DNA of 64,000 nucleotides from the NCBI RefSeq assembly GCF_947331445.1, contig NZ_CAMZOG010000004.1:1-64000 (forward strand), read 5' to 3'. The notes beneath the pieces were generated by a model, which searched no databases, had not been told where the DNA came from, and worked only from the letters and a program-made list of their open reading frames with translations. The position numbers and the translations under genes were made by a program. Shown one piece after another: positions 29,291 to 38,490 of this stretch. Source of the DNA: Parendozoicomonas sp. Alg238-R29 (GTDB taxonomy: Bacteria > Pseudomonadota > Gammaproteobacteria > Pseudomonadales > Endozoicomonadaceae). Within the stretch, counting starts at the first letter, position 1. The number at the start of each line of letters is the position of its first letter.

Positions 29291-30133
29291 TTAACCGCCA
29301 CGTCTCGCCATGAAGGCCAGTTTCTCCAGCAGTTGCACATCCTGTTCATTTTTAACCAAGGCACCGGCCAGTGGTGGGATGGCTTTGGTTGGGTCTCTCT
29401 CTCGAAGCAGGTTTTCTGAAACCTCATCGGCCATCAGGAGTTTAATCCAATCCACCAGTTCTGATGTGGAAGGTTTCTTTTTGATACCAGGTACCTTGCG
29501 TACATCAAAGAACAGCTCGAGGGCTTCTTTCACCAGTTCGTCGCGAACGTTAGGGAAATGAACCTTAACAATCTCTTTCATTGTTTCCCGGTCTGGGAAA
29601 TTAATGTAATGAAAGAAACAGCGGCGCAGGAACGCATCGGGAAGATCCTTTTCATTATTACTGGTAATTATAACAATTGGTCGTTTTTTCGCCTTGATTT
29701 GCTGTTGGGTTTCATAAACATGAAACTCCATACGGTCAAGTTCAAGCAGCAAATCGTTTGGAAATTCAATATCAGCTTTGTCGATTTCATCAATCAACAG
29801 AACAACCTGCTCTTCCGATTCAAAGGCTTCCCACAGTTTACCTTTTACAATGTAGTTGCTGATGTCGTTCACACCTTCAACGCCAAGTTGGGAATCCCGC
29901 AGGCGGGAAACTGCGTCATATTCATACAAGCCCTGGTGAGCACGGGTTGTGGATTTAATATGCCAGGGAATCAAGCGCATATTTAGAGACTGTGCCAGCT
30001 CTTCTGCCAGCATGGTCTTTCCTGTACCGGGTTCACCTTTAATTAACAGTGGGCGTTCAAGAGTGATCGCAGCGTTTACGGCAAGGCGTAAATCATCAGT
30101 TGCTATATATTTTTCTGTGCTGTTGAACTTCAT
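29291..30133 (-). CDS. MoxR-family AAA+ ATPase
   Basis: A 280-residue MoxR ATPase. Walker A GEPGTGKT is at residues 33–40; Walker B and its flank read VVLLIDEIDKADIEFPNDLL, followed by sensor 1 (IVIITSNNEKDLPDAFLRRC). These ATPases act with VWA-domain partners to mature or activate protein complexes. The expected partner lies 1.5 kb downstream on the same strand. The gene is divergent from cysK, with 224 bp between them for promoters. Confidence 0.92.
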   Translation of the reverse strand: MKFNSTEKYIATDDLRLAVNAAITLERPLLIKGEPGTGKTMLAEELAQSLNMRLIPWHIKSTTRAHQGLYEYDAVSRLRDSQLGVEGVNDISNYIVKGKLWEAFESEEQVVLLIDEIDKADIEFPNDLLLELDRMEFHVYETQQQIKAKKRPIVIITSNNEKDLPDAFLRRCFFHYINFPDRETMKEIVKVHFPNVRDELVKEALELFFDVRKVPGIKKKPSTSELVDWIKLLMADEVSENLLRERDPTKAIPPLAGALVKNEQDVQLLEKLAFMARRGG

Positions 30134-30357
30134 TATTTTACCCGCGAGGTGACTTGTACCGTCATTTTTATTTTGATGTACTCTATCTATACGTTTGACT
30201 TATATCAATATTTGAAGCTAGAGGAAGGGGTTCTACGTTATATAACTATTTCTTCTAATATCATAAGACAACAATCGTTTACAGTTCTTATCGGCTGATG
30301 GATAGTTTTTCAGTGTCTATTCTCTATTAACACTAACTTCTGGGATCAGTGAAGATC

Positions 30358-31329
30358 ATGAGTTCCATATTTCCTGACATCGCTCAGACGATTGGCAAAA
30401 CACCTCTGGTAAAGATTCAGCGCCTTGCTAAAGGGGCAAATATCTTTGCCAAAATTGAATCCCGCAACCCTGCAGGCAGTGTGAAATGTCGTATCGGTGC
30501 CAGCATGATCTGGGATGCAGAACAGAAGGGCTTATTAAAGCCTGGTGTTGAACTGGTAGAGCCAACGAGTGGTAATACCGGCATTGCATTGGCTTTTGTG
30601 GCGGCATCCAAAGGTATCCCCCTGACACTGACCATGCCGTCTTCCATGAGTCTTGAGCGCAGGAAACTGCTGAAAGCTTTAGGCGCGAAACTGGAACTGA
30701 CTGAGCCAGCCAAAGGTATGAACGGAGCTATTGCCAGGGCGAGAGAGATTGTTGCAACTGATCCAGAGCGTTTTCTCCTTTTGCAGCAGTTTGAAAACCC
30801 TGCCAACCCCAGAATTCATGAGCAGACTACAGGGCCGGAAATCTGGAACGATACCGATGGTGAAATTGATGTGTTGGTGGCTGGTGTGGGAACTGGCGGT
30901 ACGATTACAGGTGTATCCCGCTACATTAAGCAAGAACAAGGAAAGCAGATTATCAGTGTTGCTGTGGAGCCTGTGTCCTCCCCGGTAATTTCCCAAACTT
31001 TGGCAGGGGATGAGGTTAAGCCCGCTCCTCACAAAATTCAGGGTATTGGAGCCGGGTTTGTACCGGGTAATCTGGACCTTTCCTTGGTTGATCAGGTTGA
31101 GCAGGTCACCAATGAAGAAGCTATTGAAACAGCCCTTAGATTGGCTAGGGAAGAAGGAATTCTCTGTGGCATTTCCTGCGGTGCAGCAATGGCTGCAGCC
31201 TTGAAACTGGCCAAGAAACCGGAGTTTGAAGGAAAGAATGTAGTGGTCATCCTTCCGGACTCTGGTGAACGTTATCTCTCCAGCCCTCTGTTTGCAGATA
31301 TGTTTTCCGAACAGGAGCTGGTGCAGTAA
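30358..31329 (+). CDS. cysK: Cysteine synthase A (O-acetylserine sulfhydrylase)
   Basis: A PLP enzyme that makes cysteine from O-acetylserine and sulfide, 323 residues from ATG 30358; a GTG at 30349 is an alternative. The PLP lysine is K43 in NPAGSVKCR. The substrate loop [13 protein letters not shown], the glycine-rich phosphate loop [13 protein letters not shown] and the C-terminal [13 protein letters not shown] are intact. The length and the PDSGERYLS end fit CysK better than CysM. No other sulfur-assimilation gene is nearby. Confidence 0.95.
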   Translation: MSSIFPDIAQTIGKTPLVKIQRLAKGANIFAKIESRNPAGSVKCRIGASMIWDAEQKGLLKPGVELVEPTSGNTGIALAFVAASKGIPLTLTMPSSMSLERRKLLKALGAKLELTEPAKGMNGAIARAREIVATDPERFLLLQQFENPANPRIHEQTTGPEIWNDTDGEIDVLVAGVGTGGTITGVSRYIKQEQGKQIISVAVEPVSSPVISQTLAGDEVKPAPHKIQGIGAGFVPGNLDLSLVDQVEQVTNEEAIETALRLAREEGILCGISCGAAMAAALKLAKKPEFEGKNVVVILPDSGERYLSSPLFADMFSEQELVQ

Positions 31330-31343
31330 TCTGTCGCTGGTGT

Positions 31344-32024
31344 TTAGAAGGGAGGAGTTGATTGTCCGGTCAGCTCCTTTCCTGTTTTTGGATGTTTCAC
31401 TTTCAAAGTGCAGGCATGCAGATTTAATCTATCTGCGGCCTGTATGGTTTCTTCCGTTCCATAAAACCGGCAACCCAGGATGGGGTGACCCAACTCTGTG
31501 CAATGCACCCTTAGTTGGTGGGAGCGCCCGGTAATAGGAATCAACTTAAGGTGGGTTAAGTTTTGGAACATATCTTTTTGTAAAACTTCGTAACGGGTCT
31601 GCGCCGGTTTACCCAGTTCAAAATCAACCATTTGTTTAGGGCGGTTCGGCCAATCACACCGCAATGGCAAATCAATAACCCCTTTGTCTTTTTCCACGAT
31701 ACCGGCAACTTTCGCAATGTATTCTTTGGTGGTTTCACGATCCTGAAACTGGCGACTTAACTCCCGGTGGCTTTCTTTTCCTCTTGCCAGAACCATGACC
31801 CCGGATGTATCCATATCCAGACGATGAACAATCAGCGCATCGGCATAGGTTTCCTGCACGCGGGAAATAGCGCAGTCACGATTGGCCGGATGTCGACCTG
31901 GTACGGATAAGAGACCTGAGGGTTTGTTAACCAGCAGGCAATACTCATCGGAATAAAGGATTTCAACTTGTTCTGCACATTTGGGTGCAAAGAATTGGGG
32001 GCGTTCGAGGGTGTCGGCAGTCAT
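31344..32024 (-). CDS. rluA: RluA-family pseudouridine synthase
   Basis: A 226-residue pseudouridine synthase. The catalytic aspartate is D70 in HRLDMDTSG, followed by ITGRSHQLRVHCTELGHPILG. There is no N-terminal S4 domain, which fits RluA (23S rRNA U746 and some tRNAs) rather than RluC or RluD. It ends 14 bp from the convergent cysK stop with no clear hairpin between them. Confidence 0.88.
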   Translation of the reverse strand: MTADTLERPQFFAPKCAEQVEILYSDEYCLLVNKPSGLLSVPGRHPANRDCAISRVQETYADALIVHRLDMDTSGVMVLARGKESHRELSRQFQDRETTKEYIAKVAGIVEKDKGVIDLPLRCDWPNRPKQMVDFELGKPAQTRYEVLQKDMFQNLTHLKLIPITGRSHQLRVHCTELGHPILGCRFYGTEETIQAADRLNLHACTLKVKHPKTGKELTGQSTPPF

Positions 32025-32202
32025 TGGCTACAGAGGAAAAATTGGCATATAAGTCAGCGGTGGCACACCTTACCAGAATTTAATTGCATCTGTCTGTTTC
32101 AGAATTCCACAGGTGATATGCGTGAGGGGAAAATCAGATAACTGCATAAGTCATTAGATTCATACTGTAACTTTTCGTAAGGTTTACCTCGCAATAATGA
32201 TC

Positions 32203-32238
32203 TGCGTCAATGTACAGAATGTATTGCACACTGACGCA
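32203..32238 (+). promoter_or_regulatory. Imperfect palindrome upstream of the FadL-type porin gene
   Basis: Two 14-nt arms (TGCGTCAATGTACA and TGCACACTGACGCA) match as inverted repeats at 12 of 14 positions around an 8-nt centre, 36 bp before the ATG. The size and symmetry suggest an operator or a leader hairpin. Which protein binds is unknown; a LysR-type gene is 1.8 kb downstream. Confidence 0.45.
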
Positions 32239-32274
32239 TAAGAAACGCACCGACACATACTTCAAGGGGTTTTC

Positions 32275-33528
32275 ATGAACCGCAACGGGACGATTAAGCT
32301 TTTCTCCCTGACTACTCTTTTTGCTGCAATTTTTGCCGCAATGCTGCCTGCCATAAATGCCAGTGCTGCCGGTTTCCAGGTTAACGAACACAGTGCTGCT
32401 GGTCTGGGTCGTGCTTTTGCCGGTGAAGCGGCAATCGCGGAAGATGCTTCTGTTGTAGCGCGTAACGTTGCAGCCATGTCTTTCCTGGAAGGTTCAATGT
32501 TCACCGGTGCGGTAAGTTACATCAAGCCGGAAGTGGAAGTTGAAGGGCATTCCGCTCTGGGTACCAGCAAAGACAAGGCTGTTGCTGGTGAAGCTGTCGT
32601 TCCTGTTTTCTACTACGTTACCCCAATTAATGATAAGTGGAGCTACGGTGTAGGTGGTTTTACTAACTTTGGTTTCAATACTGATTACAAAACAAGCTCT
32701 CCACAAACCCGTGTAGCGGACTTTTCAGAAGTTATGTCCTATAACCTGAACGGTAGTGTTTCCTACAAAATCCAGAACAATCTCAGTGTCGGCTTTGGTT
32801 TAAATGCAGTCTACGTTGATGCTCAACTAACCAACGCCGCAAATGGCCAAGACATTATGAATGTGGCTGGTGATGATTGGGGCTTTGGCTGGAATGCAGG
32901 TGTATTTTGGGAACCAGTGACTGGTACTCGTATTGGCGCCAGCTATCGCTCTGAAGTGAAAACCACTCTTGATGGTGAATCCAAGTCCGACGTTATCACT
33001 GGAACTCCTATTCCTGGGTTGAACCCTTCAGGTGCTAGCTTCAATTCTGATGGCTCCGTAGATCTTGATCTTCCTTCTATTGCAGAGATTTCTATTTGGC
33101 AGCAGATCAATGATCGCCTGGCTGTACACGCAAGCTATGTGCAGATCGGCTGGTCCAGCTTTGAAGAGATAGTTGTAGATTTAGAGAATGGCATTGCGAT
33201 TACTGATGAGCAGAACTACGAAGACAGTTCTCGCTGGTCTGTAGGTGCAACCTACAAGTACAGTAAAGACTGGACTCTTCGTGGTGGTTACGCCTACGAC
33301 AACAGCCCTGTTGGTAATAACGACCGTAGCTTCCGTATCCCTGATTCCGATCGTCAGTGGTTCACTGTTGGTGCTAACTATAAGATTGATAAGCAACAAA
33401 GTGTGGATATGGGTTATGCTTTCCTGAAAGCAGCGAAAGCTGATGTGGAAGAAGAAAGTGGCGTTGGTGGTGAAATTACCAGTGGTAATGCCCATATTGT
33501 AAGTGTGCAGTACAATTACGGTTTCTGA
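32275..33528 (+). CDS. FadL-family outer-membrane porin
   Basis: A 417-residue outer-membrane protein for uptake of long-chain fatty acids or other hydrophobic compounds. A signal peptide (ending INASA) is followed by the FadL N-terminal hatch, GFQVNEHSAAGLGRAFAGEA then DASVVARNVAAMSF; the family usually has NPA at that place, here NVA. Alternating amphipathic strands follow to a C-terminal aromatic residue (VQYNYGF), the barrel-assembly signal. A terminator follows, and then a truncated second copy. The substrate is not predictable. Confidence 0.9.
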   Translation: MNRNGTIKLFSLTTLFAAIFAAMLPAINASAAGFQVNEHSAAGLGRAFAGEAAIAEDASVVARNVAAMSFLEGSMFTGAVSYIKPEVEVEGHSALGTSKDKAVAGEAVVPVFYYVTPINDKWSYGVGGFTNFGFNTDYKTSSPQTRVADFSEVMSYNLNGSVSYKIQNNLSVGFGLNAVYVDAQLTNAANGQDIMNVAGDDWGFGWNAGVFWEPVTGTRIGASYRSEVKTTLDGESKSDVITGTPIPGLNPSGASFNSDGSVDLDLPSIAEISIWQQINDRLAVHASYVQIGWSSFEEIVVDLENGIAITDEQNYEDSSRWSVGATYKYSKDWTLRGGYAYDNSPVGNNDRSFRIPDSDRQWFTVGANYKIDKQQSVDMGYAFLKAAKADVEEESGVGGEITSGNAHIVSVQYNYGF

Positions 33529-33548
33529 TTTTTATAATTGATTTTTTT

Positions 33549-33583
33549 AAACCCGTCTGATGCAGGTCAGGCGGGTTTTTTTT
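33549..33583 (+). terminator. Rho-independent terminator of the FadL-type gene
   Basis: A 12-bp stem with one G·U (33549–33560 with 33567–33578), loop TGCAGG, then a run of T residues to 33583. Confidence 0.92.
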
Positions 33584-33600
33584 ATGGTTATGTTGCTACC

Positions 33601-33885
33601 ATGTTACCAGCCATGCAGATCAGTGCGCATAGTGCTGCCGGCTTAGGACGTACTTTTGCAGATGAAGTCGCCATGGCAGACGATGTATCAGTTGTTGCTC
33701 GTAATCCAGCTGGTATGAGTCTTTTTGATCGTAAAACTGTCACGGTTGTTGGCAGTTACGTTATCCCGGATATCGAAGTGTCTAAAAATGGCTCGGCCAG
33801 TGGAGCAAAGAGTGTTGCTGGTGAGGCATTTGTACCTGCGGCTTATATTGTGCGTCCTGCAGGTTTAAGCCTAAGCGCACGGTGA
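33601..33885 (+). pseudogene. Truncated second FadL-type gene
   Basis: This 95-codon stretch resembles the first quarter of the preceding porin: MLPAMQISAHSAAGLGRTFA against the hatch region of the intact gene, then DDVSVVARNPAGMS and SVAGEAFVPAAYIV. It lacks the signal peptide start and about eight codons of the hatch, and a TGA at 33883 ends it before any barrel strands. The terminator of the intact gene sits just upstream. It retains NPAG, which the intact copy has lost. It is best read as the remnant of a tandem duplication. Confidence 0.8.
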
Positions 33886-34017
33886 CTTTGGATGTGTAAC
33901 TGTTTGTAGTGGTAAGCCCTTAGATGTTCGGCTCGATTATCCGGTTAGGATGGGTGAGCCTGATCGTATTCCCGTTGTGGGTTTTGTTTTTGCGATTCGG
34001 TTGCACCGGAGTCTTAA

Positions 34018-34968
34018 ATGAAACCCGACACTCTTCGCCGATTTGATCTGAACCTGCTGGTCACTTTGCATGTCTTGCTGGATGAGTGCAGTGTCAGCCG
34101 GGCAGCGGATCGGCTCTGCCTGAGCCAATCGGCTATCAGCCGTTCTCTTGGCAGGTTGCGGGATATCTTTGAGGATGATCTGTTTATTCGCAGGCCTCAT
34201 GGTTTGCAGCCAACTGTAAGAGCTATTGAGCTACAGGCCGAACTTGCAGATGCGCTGGGTATGGTGTCTCGAGTGGTAGCGCCTCCTGAATTTGACCCAG
34301 CACGTTGCACAAAGCAGTTTACTATCAGCGTCATGGAACACCTTTCCATGCAGATTATGCCTCCACTGCTGGCTCGACTTCGGAAAGAAGCTCCTGATGT
34401 CAAAGTGCGTGTGTATCCCTGGTCTGGTCGATGTTTGAATGATATGGCTACAGGTAAGCTGGATATGAGTATTAATATCTTGCCGCTGGAACGCACAGAT
34501 TTGCACCGGCAGATAATTGTACCTGTTCAGGCTAAGGTTCTTATGGCTCGTAACCATCCGTACGCCAGCCTTGATCGACTGACTCGCTCCCAGTATCTGG
34601 CTTACCCTCATGTCAGTCTGACTATCGCAGAGTATGCGGAAAAACCCTTTGCGAATAAAATTGCCATGATGCTTGCAAACAGGGAGATTATGTTATCGAC
34701 TGCTGATCCTCATCTGGCTTTCGAAGTCGTCAGCCAGACTGATGCGATGATGATTGGTACCACATCGTTGAACAGCATGTTGCTGGATAGGTACAAACTC
34801 AGGGCTGTGTCACTTCCACCCGAGCTGGATTCCCTCTACTCCCACTATCAACTGACATGGCATCGGCTGATGAATAGGGATCCTGCTCATATGTGGTTTC
34901 GAGGGTTACTGTTTGATGAGTGTCAGGCTCTACAAAATGAAGACCGTGAAGCCCGCGGTGTAGCTTAA
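34018..34968 (+). CDS. LysR-type transcriptional regulator
   Basis: A 316-residue LysR regulator. The N-terminal winged helix (RFDLNLLVTLHVLLDECSVS, then RAADRLCLSQSAISRSLGRL) is classic, with the NodD/LeuO-like FDLNLL start. An effector-binding domain of the periplasmic-binding type follows. It is the last gene before the convergent yafJ, with 7 bp between stops. Its target may be the FadL porin upstream, but the remnant between them weakens that inference. Confidence 0.92.
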   Translation: MKPDTLRRFDLNLLVTLHVLLDECSVSRAADRLCLSQSAISRSLGRLRDIFEDDLFIRRPHGLQPTVRAIELQAELADALGMVSRVVAPPEFDPARCTKQFTISVMEHLSMQIMPPLLARLRKEAPDVKVRVYPWSGRCLNDMATGKLDMSINILPLERTDLHRQIIVPVQAKVLMARNHPYASLDRLTRSQYLAYPHVSLTIAEYAEKPFANKIAMMLANREIMLSTADPHLAFEVVSQTDAMMIGTTSLNSMLLDRYKLRAVSLPPELDSLYSHYQLTWHRLMNRDPAHMWFRGLLFDECQALQNEDREARGVA

Positions 34969-34975
34969 CTGTTGG

Positions 34976-35746
34976 CTACACCTCTAAAGCCTCACCTTTG
35001 CGAAATACTTGCATATCTCCCGCAGACATAATGTTCCATTGCTCATCGTCTGTCAGTGGCAGGGTGGCAATCACTGTAACTACATCGTTCGGTGTGGTTT
35101 CCTGATGAAAGTCGACAATCACGTCTGCATCTTTTAACGATGCCTTGGTAAAAGGCGCGCGACGTGTAATCCAGCAAAGTTTTGTAGAACAGTAGCAACC
35201 CAGGTCACGACCATCACTCAATAACATATTGAATACGCCTAAAGGTCGAAGCTGATCACCCAGTTTACGGATAAAGCGCCAGAGTGTAGCAGGGCGTGCT
35301 GGAGGTTTGGGATAGCGCTGGCGAATCTGATCCAGTATCCAGCAAAATGCATATTCGCTGTCTGTGGTGCCTACGGGGTGATAGAACTCCAGCGCCTTGG
35401 ATTTGATATCTTTCAATTGGCCATTGTGGGCGAAAGTCCAGTAACGCCCCCAGAGTTCCCGGGTAAACGGATGGGTATTCTCAAGGCATACCCGGCCAGC
35501 ATTAGCCTGACGGATATGGCTGATAACCGTTTCACTCTTGATTGGGTAGTTCTGCACCAGCAGAGCGACTTCAGACTGACAGGCAGGGTCCGGATCACGA
35601 AAATCCCGAATGCCTTTACCTTCATAAAATGATATTCCCCAACCATCTCGGTGAGGGCCTGTTACGCCACTGCGCTGCATCAGGCCGGTAAAGCTGAAAA
35701 CAATGTCAGTAGGGGTGTTGGCACTCATGCCCAACAGTTCACACAT
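34976..35746 (-). CDS. Class II glutamine amidotransferase, YafJ type
   Basis: A 256-residue protein of the YafJ family. The N-terminal nucleophile is C2 in MCELLGMSAN, exposed after methionine removal. Conserved amidotransferase residues follow: HRDGWGISFYEGKG, SHIRQANAG, NTHPFTRELWGRYWTFAHNG. The synthase partner domain found in GlmS or PurF is absent, and the physiological substrate of YafJ is not established. A membrane protein gene lies 18 bp upstream on the same strand and may be co-transcribed. Confidence 0.9.
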   Translation of the reverse strand: MCELLGMSANTPTDIVFSFTGLMQRSGVTGPHRDGWGISFYEGKGIRDFRDPDPACQSEVALLVQNYPIKSETVISHIRQANAGRVCLENTHPFTRELWGRYWTFAHNGQLKDIKSKALEFYHPVGTTDSEYAFCWILDQIRQRYPKPPARPATLWRFIRKLGDQLRPLGVFNMLLSDGRDLGCYCSTKLCWITRRAPFTKASLKDADVIVDFHQETTPNDVVTVIATLPLTDDEQWNIMSAGDMQVFRKGEALEV

Positions 35747-35764
35747 GTCTTATAACCTAGTCGC

Positions 35765-36196
35765 TCAGGATGATCTGCGCTTGGCAGCAGGGATTTTAGG
35801 GTCAGAGCGCTGTTCACGGGTTGATTTATGGTCGGATTTTTTATGACTGGAGGCGACTTTCTTTTCACTGCTTGCGGACTTTCCAGAATGTCTGAAAAAC
35901 AGCAGTTTAATCAGGCTGGCAAAAACCAGGGAGCCGCCAACAATAATGCCATTGTGAACCATGGCCTCCGGGCCAACAGTCAGGGCATCATAAGTCATGG
36001 CCAGAAAAGCCGGCGAGAACCAGGTCATATCCTGATTGGTGAACCCTGGAACGAGCACAATAACGGCTCCCCAGAGTCTTAGCCAGCTGGCGAGTTTGTC
36101 ATTCAGGCCTGAGGTTATTTTTACCCATACAGCAAGACAGCCGACAGCTGCAGCAAGATAAACAGTCCAGGCAATCAAATACTGGGTTGGGCTCAT
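35765..36196 (-). CDS. Unknown inner-membrane protein with basic tail
   Basis: A 143-residue protein with about three hydrophobic segments (YLIAWTVYLAAAVGCLAVWV, LRLWGAVIVLVPGF, IIVGGSLVFASLIKLLFF). A charged Lys/Ser/Arg-rich C-terminal tail of about 40 residues follows. It resembles conserved gammaproteobacterial inner-membrane proteins of unknown function. It is 18 bp upstream of yafJ on the same strand. Confidence 0.65.
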   Translation of the reverse strand: MSPTQYLIAWTVYLAAAVGCLAVWVKITSGLNDKLASWLRLWGAVIVLVPGFTNQDMTWFSPAFLAMTYDALTVGPEAMVHNGIIVGGSLVFASLIKLLFFRHSGKSASSEKKVASSHKKSDHKSTREQRSDPKIPAAKRRSS

Positions 36197-36416
36197 GGGG
36201 TTGTCGGTAACCTTCGGTCTTTGGCAGGAATAATGGGATAATTTTACTTGTCTGGTGGCTTTGAGGAAAGGTCATCGCGCTTTTTCTCAATAGAGTCAGG
36301 TTTTATAGCCGCGATTCTGTAATGGCAGTACGTATGGCCACTCTCTATAATGCCCGGTTTGGTTCTCGTACCGTATTTTTCTTTTGCTTGCCTGAAGATA
36401 AGGACAGCCCTGTTTT

Positions 36417-38468
36417 ATGGATTTCATGCCATTCCCTCATTCTGCCAACCCGCCACTTGCTCCCCGTCGTCCGCAGATTCTTAAAGATCCCCATGGCCAG
36501 CGGGTGGATGACTATCGCTGGCTTGAACAGCGGGATAGCGATGAAGTACAAGCCTGGCTGGAAGGGGAAAATAATTATACCTGTGCAGGTATGGCTGGTA
36601 CGGAAGCTTTGCAGAAAACCCTTTATCAGGAAATGAAGGCCAGGCTGAAAGAAGATGACGAATCCCAGCCTTACACATGGCATGGTTATGAGTTTTTCAG
36701 CCGGACATTTACTGGCAAAGATTACGCTGTTCATTATCGCCGAGAGCAGGGCTCTGACGCTGAACAAGTGATTTTTGATGGTAATGAGCGGGCAGGAGAG
36801 GAGGAGTACTTCGACCTTGGCGTGATGTCCGTCAGTCCAGACAACACACTTCTGGCCTGGGCAGAGGATTTTGCCGGTAATGAAAACTGGACTCTGCGTG
36901 TTAAGGAGCTGGCAACGGGTAAACACCTGGAAGATGTTATTGAAGGGTGTGCAGCCAACATCGTCTGGGCCATGAATGGTCAGGCTTTCTGGTACATCAA
37001 GCAGGATCGTAACTTCCGTCCCTGGCAGCTCTGTTTCCATGTGCTTGGAACAAACTATGCGGACGACACCGTGATATTGGAAGAAGCGGATGAGCGATTC
37101 TTCTTATCGGCGTATCCGGATAGAGCCGAATCCAGGCTTCTGGTGGAACTTTCCAGTACCGACACCTCTGAATGTTTTGTTGGTGGTTTGAACAGTGCAG
37201 ACGATCCACTGGTTATGATTCAGCCTCGAAAAACCGGCCTCGAATATTATCCGGACTCGGACGGTGAACAGCTGTTTATCCGCACCAATGATAAAGGAAT
37301 TAACTACCGGCTTGTCACTGCGCCATTTGATAATCCGGGTACATGGCAGGAACTGGTTGCTCACAGAGATAACTCGACTCTGGAAGACTTTGAGCTTTTC
37401 CCCGGACGTGTGGTGACCTTCGAACGTGAAGACGGTCTGATTCAGGTGCGTATACGCCCGGCTCAAGGGAGCGTGATGACTCTGGACTTTCCTGATGAGG
37501 CCTGGTCTGTCGGTGGATGCGACAATGCCGAATATCAAGCGGGCTTTCTTCGTCTGGAATATGAATCCTTGAATCGCCCTTCATCGGTTCTTGATGTAAA
37601 TCTCGAAACTGGAGAGCAAACGTTACGTCGCCAGATGCCAGTTCTGGGTGACTTTGATGCCAACGACTATGAAACCCGTCGACTCATGGTAACAAGTCAT
37701 GATGGTGCCAGTGTTCCTATCAGTATCGTTGGCAGAAAAGAAAGTTTTCACAAACCGGCACCAGTGTTGCTCTATGGCTATGGGGCTTATGGGATGAGTG
37801 AAGATCCCTACTTTGCCCGCGCACGGCTCAACCTTTTGGATAGAGGGTTGTTGTTTGCTATTACCCATGTGCGTGGTGGCGCAGATCTGGGGGAGCAGTG
37901 GTACAGGAGTGGCCGCAGGCTCCATAAGAAAAACTCATTCCATGATTTCATCGCCTGTGCTGAAGGGTTAATAAGTGAAGGCCTTGCGGACAAAAATCGT
38001 ATAGTGATTTCCGGTGGCAGTGCCGGCGGCCTTTTAATGGGAGCGGTCTTGAATATGCGCCCTGAGTTGTTTGCTGGCGCAGTACTCGACGTACCTTTTG
38101 TTGATGCCCTCAGTTCCATGCTGAATCCGGATCTGCCACTAACCGTCACTGAATATGACGAGTGGGGCGACCCGAGTGAAAAAGATATTTACGACTATAT
38201 GGCAACTTACTCTCCTTATGACAATATTGCAGAAGTTGAGTATCCACCCCAACTGGTGCTAGCCGGGCTGGAAGATCGTCGGGTGCAATATTGGGAACCA
38301 GCAAAATGGGTCGCGAGAATGAGGGAGTGTTCCAAGGGTGATAATCCTGTATTTTTGAAAACCCATATGGGCGCAGGACATTTTGGGGCGTCCGGTAGAT
38401 ACGAAGCCATGAAAGAGGCAGCCTTTGAACAGGCCTTTATTCTCACCGCAGTTTCTTTGGGTCAATGA
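36417..38468 (+). CDS. ptrB: Oligopeptidase B (S9A serine peptidase)
   Basis: A 683-residue cytoplasmic peptidase that cleaves peptides after Arg and Lys. An N-terminal seven-bladed propeller (about 70–400) covers an alpha/beta-hydrolase domain. The catalytic triad reads Ser535 in SGGSAGGLLMG, Asp620 in AGLEDRRVQYWEP and His655 in GAGHFGASGRYE. The N-terminal PHGQRVDDYRWLEQRDSDEV is typical for S9A. ATG 36426 is a possible alternative start. It has no signal peptide. The start of the DUF599 gene follows after 22 bp. Confidence 0.93.
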   Translation: MDFMPFPHSANPPLAPRRPQILKDPHGQRVDDYRWLEQRDSDEVQAWLEGENNYTCAGMAGTEALQKTLYQEMKARLKEDDESQPYTWHGYEFFSRTFTGKDYAVHYRREQGSDAEQVIFDGNERAGEEEYFDLGVMSVSPDNTLLAWAEDFAGNENWTLRVKELATGKHLEDVIEGCAANIVWAMNGQAFWYIKQDRNFRPWQLCFHVLGTNYADDTVILEEADERFFLSAYPDRAESRLLVELSSTDTSECFVGGLNSADDPLVMIQPRKTGLEYYPDSDGEQLFIRTNDKGINYRLVTAPFDNPGTWQELVAHRDNSTLEDFELFPGRVVTFEREDGLIQVRIRPAQGSVMTLDFPDEAWSVGGCDNAEYQAGFLRLEYESLNRPSSVLDVNLETGEQTLRRQMPVLGDFDANDYETRRLMVTSHDGASVPISIVGRKESFHKPAPVLLYGYGAYGMSEDPYFARARLNLLDRGLLFAITHVRGGADLGEQWYRSGRRLHKKNSFHDFIACAEGLISEGLADKNRIVISGGSAGGLLMGAVLNMRPELFAGAVLDVPFVDALSSMLNPDLPLTVTEYDEWGDPSEKDIYDYMATYSPYDNIAEVEYPPQLVLAGLEDRRVQYWEPAKWVARMRECSKGDNPVFLKTHMGAGHFGASGRYEAMKEAAFEQAFILTAVSLGQ

Positions 38469-38490
38469 CTCTAGTTGGTGGATGTAGGAG

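Noticed and set aside
31265-31534. Small plus-strand frame across the cysK–rluA junction
   Set aside because: It overlaps both conserved genes in other frames and has no features of its own.
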